A stretch of 64,000 nucleotides of DNA from NCBI GenBank assembly GCA_913774715.1, contig CAJYHS010000141.1, positions 1-64,000 on the forward strand, given 5' to 3'. The notes beneath the pieces were generated by a model. It saw only the letters and a program-made list of their open reading frames with translations, ran no database searches and was not told where the DNA came from. The translations under genes and the position numbers were made by a program. Origin of the DNA: an uncultured Siphonobacter sp. Lineage in GTDB: Bacteria > Bacteroidota > Bacteroidia > Cytophagales > Spirosomataceae. Below, one piece after another: positions 26,748 through 36,006 of this stretch (position 1 is its first letter; each line of letters starts with the position of its first letter).

Positions 26748-26792
26748 AGAAACGCTACTTCTCTTTGACTTGAAGGGAAGTAGCGTTTTTAA
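26748..26792 (+). terminator. Terminator of the SSS transporter gene
   Basis: AAACGCTACTTC pairs with GAAGTAGCGTTT, closed by a 17-19-nt loop and followed by TTT. Confidence 0.8.
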
Positions 26793-26837
26793 TGTACATA
26801 CCCCTTTGTTTAGAATTTGTCTATCAAGGTTTTATCA

Positions 26838-26851
26838 CACTTTATAATGTG
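26838..26851. promoter_or_regulatory. Palindromic operator-like site upstream of a surface operon
   Basis: CACTTTATAATGTG is a 14-bp dyad, mismatched only in one pair, centred about 70 bp upstream of the ATG at 26914. It could bind a dimeric repressor, but no regulator gene is adjacent. Confidence 0.3.
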
Positions 26852-26913
26852 AAAATTCTATGGTATATTTAGGCCTGAATCTTAAAGATTCATTCCCCCA
26901 AACTTAATATCAT

Positions 26914-27861
26914 ATGCCCTTTTTTACTTGTCTAAGGCCCCTTAGATTGGCAATACTGGCTATTCTCCTGTTTGCAAGTGATCTCCATGCCCAGACTCCG
27001 ACGGATGGAATTATGATGGGTAAACAGCTGATTTGTAACGTTGCCAGTTACTCTAACAGCCAATGGGATCAGTACTGGGAAGGTACTCTCAAACGGCGGA
27101 ACGCCAATCTTGGAACCTTCACTGGTCAGAATATCATGCTGATGAGTGCCTATGGTTTAACCAAAAATCTGAACATTATTGCGGGCCTACCTTACATCTG
27201 GAATAAGTCAGATGGCGGTCATTTTTCCCGCCAACAAGGTCTTCAGGATCTTTCAATCTGGGTAAAATACCGGCCTTTAAAAGCGGAAACTTCAGTTGGA
27301 ACTTTTGGAGTACTGGCTACGGGCGGCGTTTCCATTCCGGTCAATACCTACATCCCCGACATGTTACCTTATTCGATTGGTCTTCGCTCAAAAACGGCGT
27401 CAATCAAAGGCATTTTACATTATAAAATTAAAGGCATTTACCTAACTGCTCAGGGTGGTTATATCCGCCGGAGTAACATCAACATTGACCGCGACGCGTA
27501 TCAGTCAGGTGGTGAAATTTACAATACTCACGAAGTTGCTGTACCGGATGTGATGGATGCTTCAGCCCGTCTGGGTTACATCAACAAACACCTACAGATC
27601 GAAGGATTTGTTGAAAACATGACCAGTCAAAGTGGCGATGACATTCGTCGGCAGGACATGCCCTTCCCCACCAACAAAATGGATCAGACCTCCCTGGGTG
27701 GAATGGCAAAAGTCCATTTGTACCTGAAAAACGGTACGTTCTTCTCTCTTTTTGGTCAATATAGCCAGGTAACGGCGGGCCGAAATGTAGGTCAGGCTCG
27801 ACTATATACACTTGGTATCCAGCACACCTTCCATGTCATGGGCCATAAAATTGTCATGTAA
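26914..27861 (+). CDS. Outer-membrane barrel protein, first gene of a four-gene operon
   Basis: A 315-residue exported protein with a signal peptide ending SDLHAQ. Its strands resemble the 'MetA-pathway phenol degradation' barrel class: YGLTKNLNIIAGLPYIWNK, LQDLSIWVKYRP, GVSIPVNTYIPD and a last strand YTLGIQHTFHVM. It is 17 bp upstream of the haloperoxidase-like lipoprotein gene. With the DUF3179 and TonB genes it probably forms an operon ending at the 33080 terminator. No ligand can be named. Confidence 0.7.
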   Translation: MPFFTCLRPLRLAILAILLFASDLHAQTPTDGIMMGKQLICNVASYSNSQWDQYWEGTLKRRNANLGTFTGQNIMLMSAYGLTKNLNIIAGLPYIWNKSDGGHFSRQQGLQDLSIWVKYRPLKAETSVGTFGVLATGGVSIPVNTYIPDMLPYSIGLRSKTASIKGILHYKIKGIYLTAQGGYIRRSNINIDRDAYQSGGEIYNTHEVAVPDVMDASARLGYINKHLQIEGFVENMTSQSGDDIRRQDMPFPTNKMDQTSLGGMAKVHLYLKNGTFFSLFGQYSQVTAGRNVGQARLYTLGIQHTFHVMGHKIVM

Positions 27862-27878
27862 GTTACGATCCCCTAACC

Positions 27879-29420
27879 ATGAACTATACATTTTTACGCA
27901 TCCTCATCCTGACTGGATCCGTGCTGCTTTTCAATAGCTGTGACAAGAGCGTCGATCAGCCTACATTAGAAATTTACGAGCCTGCTGCTCTGGACGAAAA
28001 CGGCGGTCAGTGGAAACCCGTTGTGCTTGCTTCCACCGATGAGGTAATTGTTCCAGCTCCTCAAGGGGTTGAATCCTCATCGTATAAAACTGAACTGCAA
28101 TCTTTAAAAGATTTAAAAGTTACGGCTGAGCAACAAAAAACCGTTGACTTCTGGGCCGTGGGCGGCGTATATCGCTGGAATGAAATAGCCCGGACGCTAG
28201 CCGCCAACTATAATTTACCACCCGTTTACGACGAAATTCAAAAGAAATATCCCGTCCCCGACGCAGCCAATCCTAAGGCTGAGCCTAAGTTCCCGTTCTG
28301 TAATCCTCCTTATGCATCCCGCATGTTTGCATACCTCGGTGTAGCTCAGTACGATGCTTTAGTAGCAGCCTGGAAGTATAAATATCAGTATCGCCGACTG
28401 GCTCCTTCGAAAGTAGACGCCAGTATTACGGCTACCTCACCGGTTAGCGAGTTGCCTTCTTACCCTTCCGAAGATGCGGTTGTAGCAGCAGCTTCGCTGG
28501 AGATTCTGAAAGTAATGTTTCCGGGTGAAGTAGATAAGTTAACTGCCTATTACGAAGCTCATCGCAACAGCCGATTGTGGGGAAAAACCAACGTGTCGAG
28601 CGACCTGGATGCGGGTGAAGCCTTAGGAAAAGCCGTAGCCGCCAAGGTTATTGCCCGAGCCAAAGCAGATGGCATGGGAGCCGCCAACAATCAGTCAGCC
28701 GTTCCGACCATGATTACCGATGCCAAAGCTCGTGGACTCAAAACCGAATGGGTAAGTCTGGACGCACCAGCTCGCCCCCCCATGTTGCCGACTTTTGGTA
28801 ATGTAAAAACATGGAATTTCAACGAAGGTCAAAAAGTAGCGATGCGGCCCAGCCCGCCCCCAGCTCTCGGAACGACTGGCTTCGAAAAAGACCTTCAGGA
28901 GTTACGTGACATGGGTAAGAGTTTAACCCGTGAACAACACCGGATTGCTTCCTACTGGTCGGACGGCGTGGGCAGTTTTACGCCTCCCGGACACTGGAAT
29001 CGGGAAGCAGCGAACCTTACCCGCAAGTATAAAGAGAATGAATTAAGAGCAGCCCGTACAATGGCACTGGTAGGCACTTCGTTAATGGATGCCGGTATTG
29101 CCTGCTGGGATACAAAGTTCTATTACTATACCCCGCGTCCCTTTCAGATTGATCACGCAGTTCGTTCAACGATTGGTACGCCGAACTTCCCCAGCTTTAC
29201 CTCCGGTCATTCCACTTTTTCGGGAGCTGCTGCTATCATTTTAGCGTACCTGTTTCCGAACGAAGCTGATGCTTTGATGGTTCTGGCCAATGAAGCCTCT
29301 ACGTCACGAATTTATGGCTGTATACATTACCGCTCGGATTCGGAAGTAGGGTTAATACACGGAAAGGCCATTGGGGAATACGCTGTCAAGCGGGCTCAAA
29401 GTGACGGAGCCGGGCGTTAA
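27879..29420 (+). CDS. Vanadium-haloperoxidase/PAP2-like lipoprotein
   Basis: A 513-residue lipoprotein: hydrophobic N-terminus with lipobox LFNSC, C21. The C-terminal PAP2/haloperoxidase motifs are YYTPRPFQIDHAVRST (around 420), FPSFTSGHSTFSGAA near residue 440 and TSRIYGCIHYRSDSE near 480. These provide the candidate anion-binding R/H residues. The N-terminal third is a distinct domain. It differs from the soluble exported homologue at 3786-5087 and is encoded in a different operon. Activity, halogenating or phosphatase, is unproven. The fold assignment is good. Confidence 0.82.
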   Translation: MNYTFLRILILTGSVLLFNSCDKSVDQPTLEIYEPAALDENGGQWKPVVLASTDEVIVPAPQGVESSSYKTELQSLKDLKVTAEQQKTVDFWAVGGVYRWNEIARTLAANYNLPPVYDEIQKKYPVPDAANPKAEPKFPFCNPPYASRMFAYLGVAQYDALVAAWKYKYQYRRLAPSKVDASITATSPVSELPSYPSEDAVVAAASLEILKVMFPGEVDKLTAYYEAHRNSRLWGKTNVSSDLDAGEALGKAVAAKVIARAKADGMGAANNQSAVPTMITDAKARGLKTEWVSLDAPARPPMLPTFGNVKTWNFNEGQKVAMRPSPPPALGTTGFEKDLQELRDMGKSLTREQHRIASYWSDGVGSFTPPGHWNREAANLTRKYKENELRAARTMALVGTSLMDAGIACWDTKFYYYTPRPFQIDHAVRSTIGTPNFPSFTSGHSTFSGAAAIILAYLFPNEADALMVLANEASTSRIYGCIHYRSDSEVGLIHGKAIGEYAVKRAQSDGAGR

Positions 29421-29453
29421 GTACCAATTGAGTTTCCATTTTCCTTCCTCACT

Positions 29454-30593
29454 ATGAAGATTTTATTTTATGCTGGATTAATTGGTCTGGTATTGTTTGA
29501 ATTACTGCACATCTATTTCATTATGCCGCTGCCCGGCAGTCAGGAAATGCCGCATCTGGAAGTGGCCTATTTCCTGAATCGCTGGCAGTGGTCTTTTCGC
29601 GTAGGGGCTGCCTTGCTGATTCTTCTTGGCATTTTCCCGACATTTACGGCTTACGGAAAAAAATGGGTCCCCATCCTTTCTATTTTTATTACGGCAGTAC
29701 TTGTTTCATTAATCCATTACAAACTGGACGCTGCCGAGCTTTTCCACGAACCCGATATGGTTCAGCTAGCTCCGGTCTCAGGCAATCACGTTGATCCGAA
29801 GCATTTGGTTATTGGCGTTGTGATGGGCAAGGAAGCCCGGGCCTACCCTATTCCTTTTCTGGCCTATCACCATCAGGTTCGGGACACCGTTGCCGGAACG
29901 CCCATTTTGGTTACCTATTGTTCCGTTTGCCGGACGGGACGCGTCTTTAGTTCACTGGTAGATGGACAGCCCGAAACCTTCCGCCTTGTCGGAATGGATC
30001 ACTACAATGCTCTTTTCGAGGACACGCACACGCACAGCTGGTGGCGACAGGCCAATGGCGAAGCCGTGATTGGTTCCCTAACCGGAACGCATTTACCCGA
30101 AGTCTTAAGCCAGCAGGCTACGCTCGGCGAGTGGTTGACGTTACACCCCAACAGCTTGATTTTCCAGGGTGATCCAGCGTATGCGGCTCATTATGAAACC
30201 GATTTCAAGTACGAAGAAGGGACGCAAACGGGTAAGCTAACGGGAACCGATCATCAATCCTGGCATGACAAATCCTGGGTAGTAGGTATTGATGCCGGAC
30301 AAGCTTCCAAAGCGTACGACTGGAATCGTTTGAAAAAGCAGCACGTGATTAATGACGTGGTAGGGAATGTTCCGATATTACTCGTATTAGCGGAAGATAA
30401 TACCAGTTTTTTCGCCTACCAGCGGCCTGATATTAATACTACCTATCATCTGGAACATGATTCACTGGTAACGGCGGGCCATGCTTATGATCTGGCAGGA
30501 CGTTCGCCTTCAGGACGGTTACGACCTCTGCTGGCATCCCAGGAATTTTGGCATAGCTGGCGGACCTTTCACCCGAAAACTGAAAAATATTAA
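29454..30593 (+). CDS. DUF3179-domain membrane protein
   Basis: A 379-residue protein. Three N-terminal hydrophobic segments (IGLVLFELLHIYFIMPL, VGAALLILLGIFPTF, WVPILSIFITAVLVSLI) precede the DUF3179 core, which contains LVTYCSVCRTGRVF (a C-x2-C pair), LVGMDHYNALFED and SLIFQGDPAY. The domain recurs in bacterial genomes beside redox or metal functions, but its role is unknown. It is the third gene of the operon with the haloperoxidase-like lipoprotein and the TonB receptor, and the next gene begins within 13-70 bp of its stop. Confidence 0.85.
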   Translation: MKILFYAGLIGLVLFELLHIYFIMPLPGSQEMPHLEVAYFLNRWQWSFRVGAALLILLGIFPTFTAYGKKWVPILSIFITAVLVSLIHYKLDAAELFHEPDMVQLAPVSGNHVDPKHLVIGVVMGKEARAYPIPFLAYHHQVRDTVAGTPILVTYCSVCRTGRVFSSLVDGQPETFRLVGMDHYNALFEDTHTHSWWRQANGEAVIGSLTGTHLPEVLSQQATLGEWLTLHPNSLIFQGDPAYAAHYETDFKYEEGTQTGKLTGTDHQSWHDKSWVVGIDAGQASKAYDWNRLKKQHVINDVVGNVPILLVLAEDNTSFFAYQRPDINTTYHLEHDSLVTAGHAYDLAGRSPSGRLRPLLASQEFWHSWRTFHPKTEKY

Positions 30594-30605
30594 TTCTTTA
30601 AATGG

Positions 30606-33056
30606 TTGAAATCTCAGGATATTCAGCCGTTTTCTTTTCATCTTAATTTCCCCAAAAAACCATTGAAATATTCAGCTTTACTTCTATTTGTCATTTGTAT
30701 TTCGGCCTTTCCGACCTTTGCTCAGACACTCATTCAGGGTAAGATCCAGCAATCAGACGGAGAACCCTTGTCTGGTACAATCATTCGAGTGAGTGGGCAG
30801 ACACTGAAAAGTGATGCAGAAGGAAATTTTCAGCTTGAATTATCATCAGGCCGTCATACCTTCCGGGCTTCTCATATCGGCTTTCAAACCTTTCGCCAAG
30901 TCATTACGGTTCAGAATACTCCCTGGCAAAAGCTAATCATTACGCTGAATGAATCGGTAGAAAATCTTCAGGAAGTATCTATTCGGGAGGGAGCGGATCG
31001 CTCCGTTAAACCTATGGCGGATGTACAGGGAACGTATTTGCTTTCTGGAAAACGCTCAGAAGTTATCTCACTAAATCAGGTAGATGCCAACATTCCCGAA
31101 AAAAACGTTCGGCAGGTCTTTGCCAAAATCCCCGGTGCCTTTGCCTATGACATGGATGGTTCAGGAAACCAGATTAACCTAGCTACCCGTGGGCTTGACC
31201 CTCACCGGGGCTGGGAGTATAATATTCGTACGAACGGCGTACTTACTAATTCCGATTTGTACGGTTATCCCGCCAGCCACTTTTCTCTGCCACTCGAAGC
31301 CGTCGAACGTATCGAGTTAGTTCGGGGAAATGCGTCGCTGCAATACGGAGCTCAGTTTGGAGGAATGCTAAATTACGTTCTCAAAGGCCCCGACTCCAGC
31401 CGGGCCATTGCCTATGAAACGATTAACAGCATGGGCTCATTTGGTTTGCAAAGTACCTTTCACCGCATTAGCGGAACCGTTGGAAAATTGAGTTACAATG
31501 CCTATTACCACCGCCGTAGCTCGAATGGATATCGAAAAAATGGACGCTCCGTCGCCGAAGGTGAGTTTGTTAGCCTTAGTTATGCCTTTCGTCCCAATCT
31601 GGTTCTACGGGCTGAGTTAGGTCGTTCGTATTATCAGTATCAGATACCCGGCCCACTGACGGATGCTCAGTTTGCTCAGGATCCACGTCAATCTACTCGT
31701 TCCCGTAATTATTTCAGTCCTGACATTTATTTGCCTTCCTTACGGCTTGACTGGACTATTTCCCCCCGAACGACTCTCCAGGCAACGGCTTCGGCTGTAT
31801 TAGGTCAGCGAAATAGTGTTACGTTTGAGGGTTTTGCCACCCGACCCGATACCATTAGTCACCTTACCGGACAATATGCCAATCGTCAGGTAGACCGCGA
31901 TCAGTTTCATAGTTATACTTTCGAAACACGAATTTTACACCGTTACCAGATTAAACATATGCCCGCTACTTTTACGGGTGGTGTACAGTTAATTACTAAT
32001 GATCTTCATCGTAGACAACTAGGTCGTGGCACTACGGGTACTGATTACGACTTAAACGTAGCAGGCGATTTTGGGCGTGATATGCATTACAAAACGCAGA
32101 ACGTCGCATTTTTTGCTGAGAACCTTTTTCAGTTAACATCTCAGTTGAGCGTTACTCCCGGCATCCGAGTAGAAATGGGAGTTACTAACCTTTCCGGTCG
32201 ACTAGCGTATACCGATGCGTCAGCCATTCCTCCCAAACTGGATCATCATTTTCCTTTGTTAAGTATTAATGGGCAATATCGACTTAGTTCGAGTATTAAC
32301 CTTTACGGTGGATGGGCACAAGCCTACCGTCCGGCAGTTTTTAAGGATATTATTCCCGGCTCTATTCTTGAAAAGGCCAATCCTAATACTTCCGACGCTC
32401 GCGGGTATAATGCGGAGATGGGTATTCGCGGCAAGGAATTTAGTGATCGCTTTAGCTTCGATGTAACTGCTTTTGATCTACTTTATCGTAACCGCCTCGG
32501 TAGCCAGATCATTACTGAAGGTACACAGACCTACATCTATAAAACGAATATCGGAGATAGTCGCACCAGAGGGATCGAAGCTTACGTAGAATATGCCTTC
32601 ATCCAACGACCCCGCACTCGCGTTTCAATCTTTACCTCCACTTCTTACATGGATGGTAAGTACATTACTGGACATGTTTCAAACGGGGTTGAAAACATTG
32701 ATATTACCGGCAATCGGGTCGAATCTGTTCCTCAATGGATCAGTCGGAATGGTCTGCAAGTGAGCCATCGGGGCTTTTCAACGACTGTTCAATACAGCTA
32801 CGTAGCTAAAACTTTCGCAGACCCCTTAAACACGGTCAACCCATCCGCGACGGGCGGTGTCGGCATAGTTCCAGCCTATGGGTTATTGGACTGGTATGCG
32901 ACGTACCGGCTTAATCGTAGCCTGACGATTCGGGGTGGCATTAGTAACCTTACCAACAAAAGTTATTTTACCAAACGTCCCACCATGTATCCCGGACCTG
33001 GGGTCTGGTCATCCGATGGACGTAGCCTGCAATTAACGATTGGATTAAAAATTTAA
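30606..33056 (+). CDS. TonB-dependent receptor with carboxypeptidase-regulatory-like domain
   Basis: An 816-residue outer-membrane receptor. After a signal peptide ending FPTFAQT there is a carboxypeptidase-D regulatory-like domain (TLIQGKIQQSDGEPLSGTIIRVSG). The plug contains LPLEAVERIELVRGNASLQYG, and a 22-stranded barrel ends in LQLTIGLKI. The pattern resembles FecA/siderophore-type receptors, but the substrate is unknown. There is no ATG between the preceding in-frame TAA and this frame. TTG at 30606 or TTG at 30663 (which gives the neat signal peptide MKYSALLLFVICISAFPTFAQ) are the candidate starts. It is the last gene of the operon. Confidence 0.88.
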   Translation: MKSQDIQPFSFHLNFPKKPLKYSALLLFVICISAFPTFAQTLIQGKIQQSDGEPLSGTIIRVSGQTLKSDAEGNFQLELSSGRHTFRASHIGFQTFRQVITVQNTPWQKLIITLNESVENLQEVSIREGADRSVKPMADVQGTYLLSGKRSEVISLNQVDANIPEKNVRQVFAKIPGAFAYDMDGSGNQINLATRGLDPHRGWEYNIRTNGVLTNSDLYGYPASHFSLPLEAVERIELVRGNASLQYGAQFGGMLNYVLKGPDSSRAIAYETINSMGSFGLQSTFHRISGTVGKLSYNAYYHRRSSNGYRKNGRSVAEGEFVSLSYAFRPNLVLRAELGRSYYQYQIPGPLTDAQFAQDPRQSTRSRNYFSPDIYLPSLRLDWTISPRTTLQATASAVLGQRNSVTFEGFATRPDTISHLTGQYANRQVDRDQFHSYTFETRILHRYQIKHMPATFTGGVQLITNDLHRRQLGRGTTGTDYDLNVAGDFGRDMHYKTQNVAFFAENLFQLTSQLSVTPGIRVEMGVTNLSGRLAYTDASAIPPKLDHHFPLLSINGQYRLSSSINLYGGWAQAYRPAVFKDIIPGSILEKANPNTSDARGYNAEMGIRGKEFSDRFSFDVTAFDLLYRNRLGSQIITEGTQTYIYKTNIGDSRTRGIEAYVEYAFIQRPRTRVSIFTSTSYMDGKYITGHVSNGVENIDITGNRVESVPQWISRNGLQVSHRGFSTTVQYSYVAKTFADPLNTVNPSATGGVGIVPAYGLLDWYATYRLNRSLTIRGGISNLTNKSYFTKRPTMYPGPGVWSSDGRSLQLTIGLKI

Positions 33057-33079
33057 CTTTGGCTGACAGAAATATACAA

Positions 33080-33130
33080 GTGGCACGAATTCTTCTCTCT
33101 TTTGAGTAACGAATTCGTGCCACGTTTTTT
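33080..33130 (+). terminator. Long palindromic terminator after the TonB receptor gene
   Basis: GTGGCACGAATTC (33080-33092) pairs perfectly with GAATTCGTGCCAC (33111-33123), then GTTTTTT follows. Confidence 0.9.
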
Positions 33131-33150
33131 CCCATTTCTGATTAGTTACC

Positions 33151-35112
33151 ATGCATACCTTAGAAAATTGGGCCGGCCAGCAACGCGTCTGGATCACCAA
33201 GGTTACTCCAGAATTAGATGGTGGTCGCTTTGCAGTAAAATCTGTTGTGAATGATCTTATTCACATTCAGGCTACCTTACTGGTCGATGGAACTGATCTT
33301 CCTTCAGGCTACCTCCTATATCGGCACGAATCGGAATCAGACTGGCAACGTAGCTCGTTAAAAGACATTGGAAACGATTGGTATGAAGCCTCTTTTTCCG
33401 TTCAAAAACCGGGACAATACCAGTATACCATCGAAGCCTGGGTAAATCATTTCCTAACCTGGCAGCGAACGATTACCCTACACGCCCGCGATTTTCAACC
33501 CGTAGGAAATGAGTTAAGAAAAGGGATTAGTTACTTAGAGCGAATTTTACCACAGGCTTCCCTAGAAGATCAGTCGGGCATTCAGGAAGCTATCCACTTA
33601 TTTCAAAATCCAGATCAATATCAGGAAGCTGTTACCAAAGCACTCAGTCAACAAATGATTGACTGGATTGAACGTTACCCACTTCACAGCCATCTTAGTA
33701 CCTACCCCAAGTCATTACCGCTAAAAGTTAGTCGGGAAAAAGCCGTTTTCTCAACCTGGTATTCATTATTTCCCCGTTCTACTTCATCTGATCCCTCCAA
33801 AGCTGGTACGTTTCAGAGCACGATTGCGGTATTACCACGAATCGCGTCCATGGGGTTTGATGTGTTACACATTCCGCCCATCCATCCCATTGGTCATCAC
33901 TGCAGAAAAGGAAAGAACAATACCTCTCCCGCTCAGATTAATGATCCGGGCGTGCCTTACGCTATTGGCAATGAAGAGGGAGGTCACGATAGTATTGCCT
34001 CAGAATTAGGTACCCTGAACGATTTTAAAGAATTAATTCAGGCTGCTCATCAGCAGGGAATTGAACTAGCCATGGATCTGGCCATTCAGTGTTCTCCCGA
34101 TCATCCTTGGGTTCGGCAACATCCAGACTGGTTTAGTACCTGGCCCGATGGGAACTTCCAGTTCGCCGAAAACTCTCCCCATACATACGAAGACAGTTAT
34201 GGTCTGAATTTCGAGACTGAAGACTGGCAAAACTTATGGCTGGCCCTTCGGGACGTTGTTTTTCAATGGGCGGAGTGGGGTATTCGTATCATCCGGGCTG
34301 ATCAGCCCCATGGAAAACCTTTTGCTTTCTGGCAATGGCTCATTTCTGAAACGCAACAAGCTTACCCGGATATAATTTTTCTGGCTGAAGCATTTACTTC
34401 CCCGGCCAAAATGCAGGAGTTATCTAAGCTCGGCTTCGATCAGAGCTATACTTACTTTATCTGGCGGAATAGTAAAAATGAGTTAACGGATTATTTGAAA
34501 GAACTTACTGAAACAAGCCTACGGCATTACCTACGCCCTAATTTCTGGCCTAATACACACGATATTAATCCTTTTAGTCTGCAAACGGGGCTCGAACCTA
34601 CTTTCCTAACCCGCTATTTTCTGGCGGCAACGTTGTCTTCCAATTGTGGGATATTTGGTCCTGCTTTTGAACAAATGATTCACGAAGCGTATCCCGGAAG
34701 GGAAGAATATTTGAATTCTGAAAAATACGAAATCAGACATTGGAACTGGACGCAGGAAAATAAACTCACGCTCTTCATTCGCATGGTGAATCGTATCCGA
34801 AAGGAAAATTCAGCTTTGCAACGAACTAATAATCTAACCTTTGTACCGATTACTAATGATCATTTGTTAGCTTACCTGAAAATTGATCCTAACGGTAATC
34901 GCATTTTATGCGTAGTTAATCTGGATCCTTATCACCGCCAGTCAGCGGGAATTCAGGTTCCCCTTTCAATGATTGGAAAATATCCCGACCAGGCTTTTTT
35001 TGTTCACGATCTACTAACGGGTAACCGCTGGCAGTGGCAGGGCGAGTGGAGTTACATTGAACTCGACCCGACCATTCTGCCGATGCACCTGTTTAGAATA
35101 GAGGACTGGTAG
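33151..35112 (+). CDS. GlgE-type alpha-1,4-glucan:maltose-1-phosphate maltosyltransferase
   Basis: A 653-residue GH13 enzyme that in known cases extends alpha-glucan from maltose 1-phosphate. The N-terminal accessory domain carries RVWITKVTPELDGGRFAVKS and LYRHESESDWQ. The GH13 barrel has VLHIPPIHPIG, AIQCSPDHPWVRQHPDWF and IRIIRADQPHGKP. The catalytic set is visible: nucleophile D384 (RADQPH), acid/base E413 (FLAEAFTSP) and transition-state D471 (NTHDI). GlgE usually partners with trehalose synthase/maltokinase and a branching enzyme, but none is nearby. Some normally conserved residues vary (RVDNPHTKP is RADQPHGKP here). It is convergent with, and immediately adjacent to, the next gene. Confidence 0.85.
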   Translation: MHTLENWAGQQRVWITKVTPELDGGRFAVKSVVNDLIHIQATLLVDGTDLPSGYLLYRHESESDWQRSSLKDIGNDWYEASFSVQKPGQYQYTIEAWVNHFLTWQRTITLHARDFQPVGNELRKGISYLERILPQASLEDQSGIQEAIHLFQNPDQYQEAVTKALSQQMIDWIERYPLHSHLSTYPKSLPLKVSREKAVFSTWYSLFPRSTSSDPSKAGTFQSTIAVLPRIASMGFDVLHIPPIHPIGHHCRKGKNNTSPAQINDPGVPYAIGNEEGGHDSIASELGTLNDFKELIQAAHQQGIELAMDLAIQCSPDHPWVRQHPDWFSTWPDGNFQFAENSPHTYEDSYGLNFETEDWQNLWLALRDVVFQWAEWGIRIIRADQPHGKPFAFWQWLISETQQAYPDIIFLAEAFTSPAKMQELSKLGFDQSYTYFIWRNSKNELTDYLKELTETSLRHYLRPNFWPNTHDINPFSLQTGLEPTFLTRYFLAATLSSNCGIFGPAFEQMIHEAYPGREEYLNSEKYEIRHWNWTQENKLTLFIRMVNRIRKENSALQRTNNLTFVPITNDHLLAYLKIDPNGNRILCVVNLDPYHRQSAGIQVPLSMIGKYPDQAFFVHDLLTGNRWQWQGEWSYIELDPTILPMHLFRIEDW

Positions 35113-35802
35113 TTAATTCTGAAGCCTGGTTAATGTAGTGACTGACTGAAGTTTACCTTTGCGGTACATTTCACTTTTAACCAGTATCCCGAGAGAAGGA
35201 GCGTACCATTCAGTCGTTTCAAAATCCATACCGAATCCTGATTTCATGTGTTGTTTCGTATTGATTTTATAACACTCATACGTTCCCGTCGGAGTAGTAA
35301 CAGATTCTTTATCAATCACTTTCCGTTCAGTGACATCGAGAGTAACGTTTAGTAACTTCATCCCATTCATAAACGTTTCCATCCTGAATTTGCCATCAGG
35401 AAGGGTATTTCCTACTTCTAACTTTTTAGGAAAAACCAGGTAAGACTCCTCGGCTTTTACCTCCATATTTTTCATGTTTTGATTTTGCTGAGTAGGGACA
35501 AAATTTCTCATGTCCATTTTAAACTCAGAGCCGTCACACTTATAAAGTACCTCTCCCCCGCCTACACTCTTGTCTTTTTTGTCAAACATTTCAGTTTTCA
35601 CCTGAGCCGTAAAATCATTACCTACAGACTTTACATCCACGACCTTATACTCTATTCGAGATTGAGTCTTTCCATCAGGATCCTTTACGGTCAACTCTAA
35701 TTGAGAATTCTTTTTAAAATAACTGGAGGCTAAACAATCCTGTGCTTGAAGAGAAGGACAGAACAAGGCACTCAATAGTGCAAGAAGTAGATAATTTTTC
35801 AT
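35113..35802 (-). CDS. Hypothetical secreted protein
   Basis: A protein of about 229 residues from ATG 35802 with a signal peptide ending PSLQAQ. The open frame extends to 35907, but the ATG with a good signal peptide was chosen. The rest is beta-strand-rich (SRIEYKVVDVKSVGNDFTAQV, GFGMDFETTEWYAPSLGILVK), as in Bacteroidota proteins with a DUF3108-like lipoprotein-type fold. No catalytic motif is seen. It is convergent with, and abuts, the GlgE gene, and its upstream region is divergent from the small-lipoprotein unit. Confidence 0.7.
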   Translation of the reverse strand: MKNYLLLALLSALFCPSLQAQDCLASSYFKKNSQLELTVKDPDGKTQSRIEYKVVDVKSVGNDFTAQVKTEMFDKKDKSVGGGEVLYKCDGSEFKMDMRNFVPTQQNQNMKNMEVKAEESYLVFPKKLEVGNTLPDGKFRMETFMNGMKLLNVTLDVTERKVIDKESVTTPTGTYECYKINTKQHMKSGFGMDFETTEWYAPSLGILVKSEMYRKGKLQSVTTLTRLQN

Positions 35803-35956
35803 AGTCAATTTATTAGAAAAGTACAATTTGAAAATCATCAAAAATGCCCTCTCACGGAGCTCATCAATATCTTTTTTCAAAAAAAAACATAAGTTTTTTA
35901 TTAACATAATTATCTAATAATCAGATATTTAAAAAATTACTTAACGATAAACAAAA

Positions 35957-36006
35957 ATTTTTTTCATTTCAGTAGGTTACATTTTGCCTTGCCGATTGAT
36001 ATAAGG
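35957..36006 (+). promoter_or_regulatory. Composite upstream element shared with the ECF sigma gene (lipoprotein side)
   Basis: From upstream to downstream: a run of seven T, 10 bp, GGTTACATTT, 8 bp, CGATTGATAT. The two ten-base blocks and their spacing are exactly repeated upstream of the sigma-factor gene on the other strand. TACATTTTG inside it also resembles a loose Bacteroidota -7 element. Confidence 0.75.
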
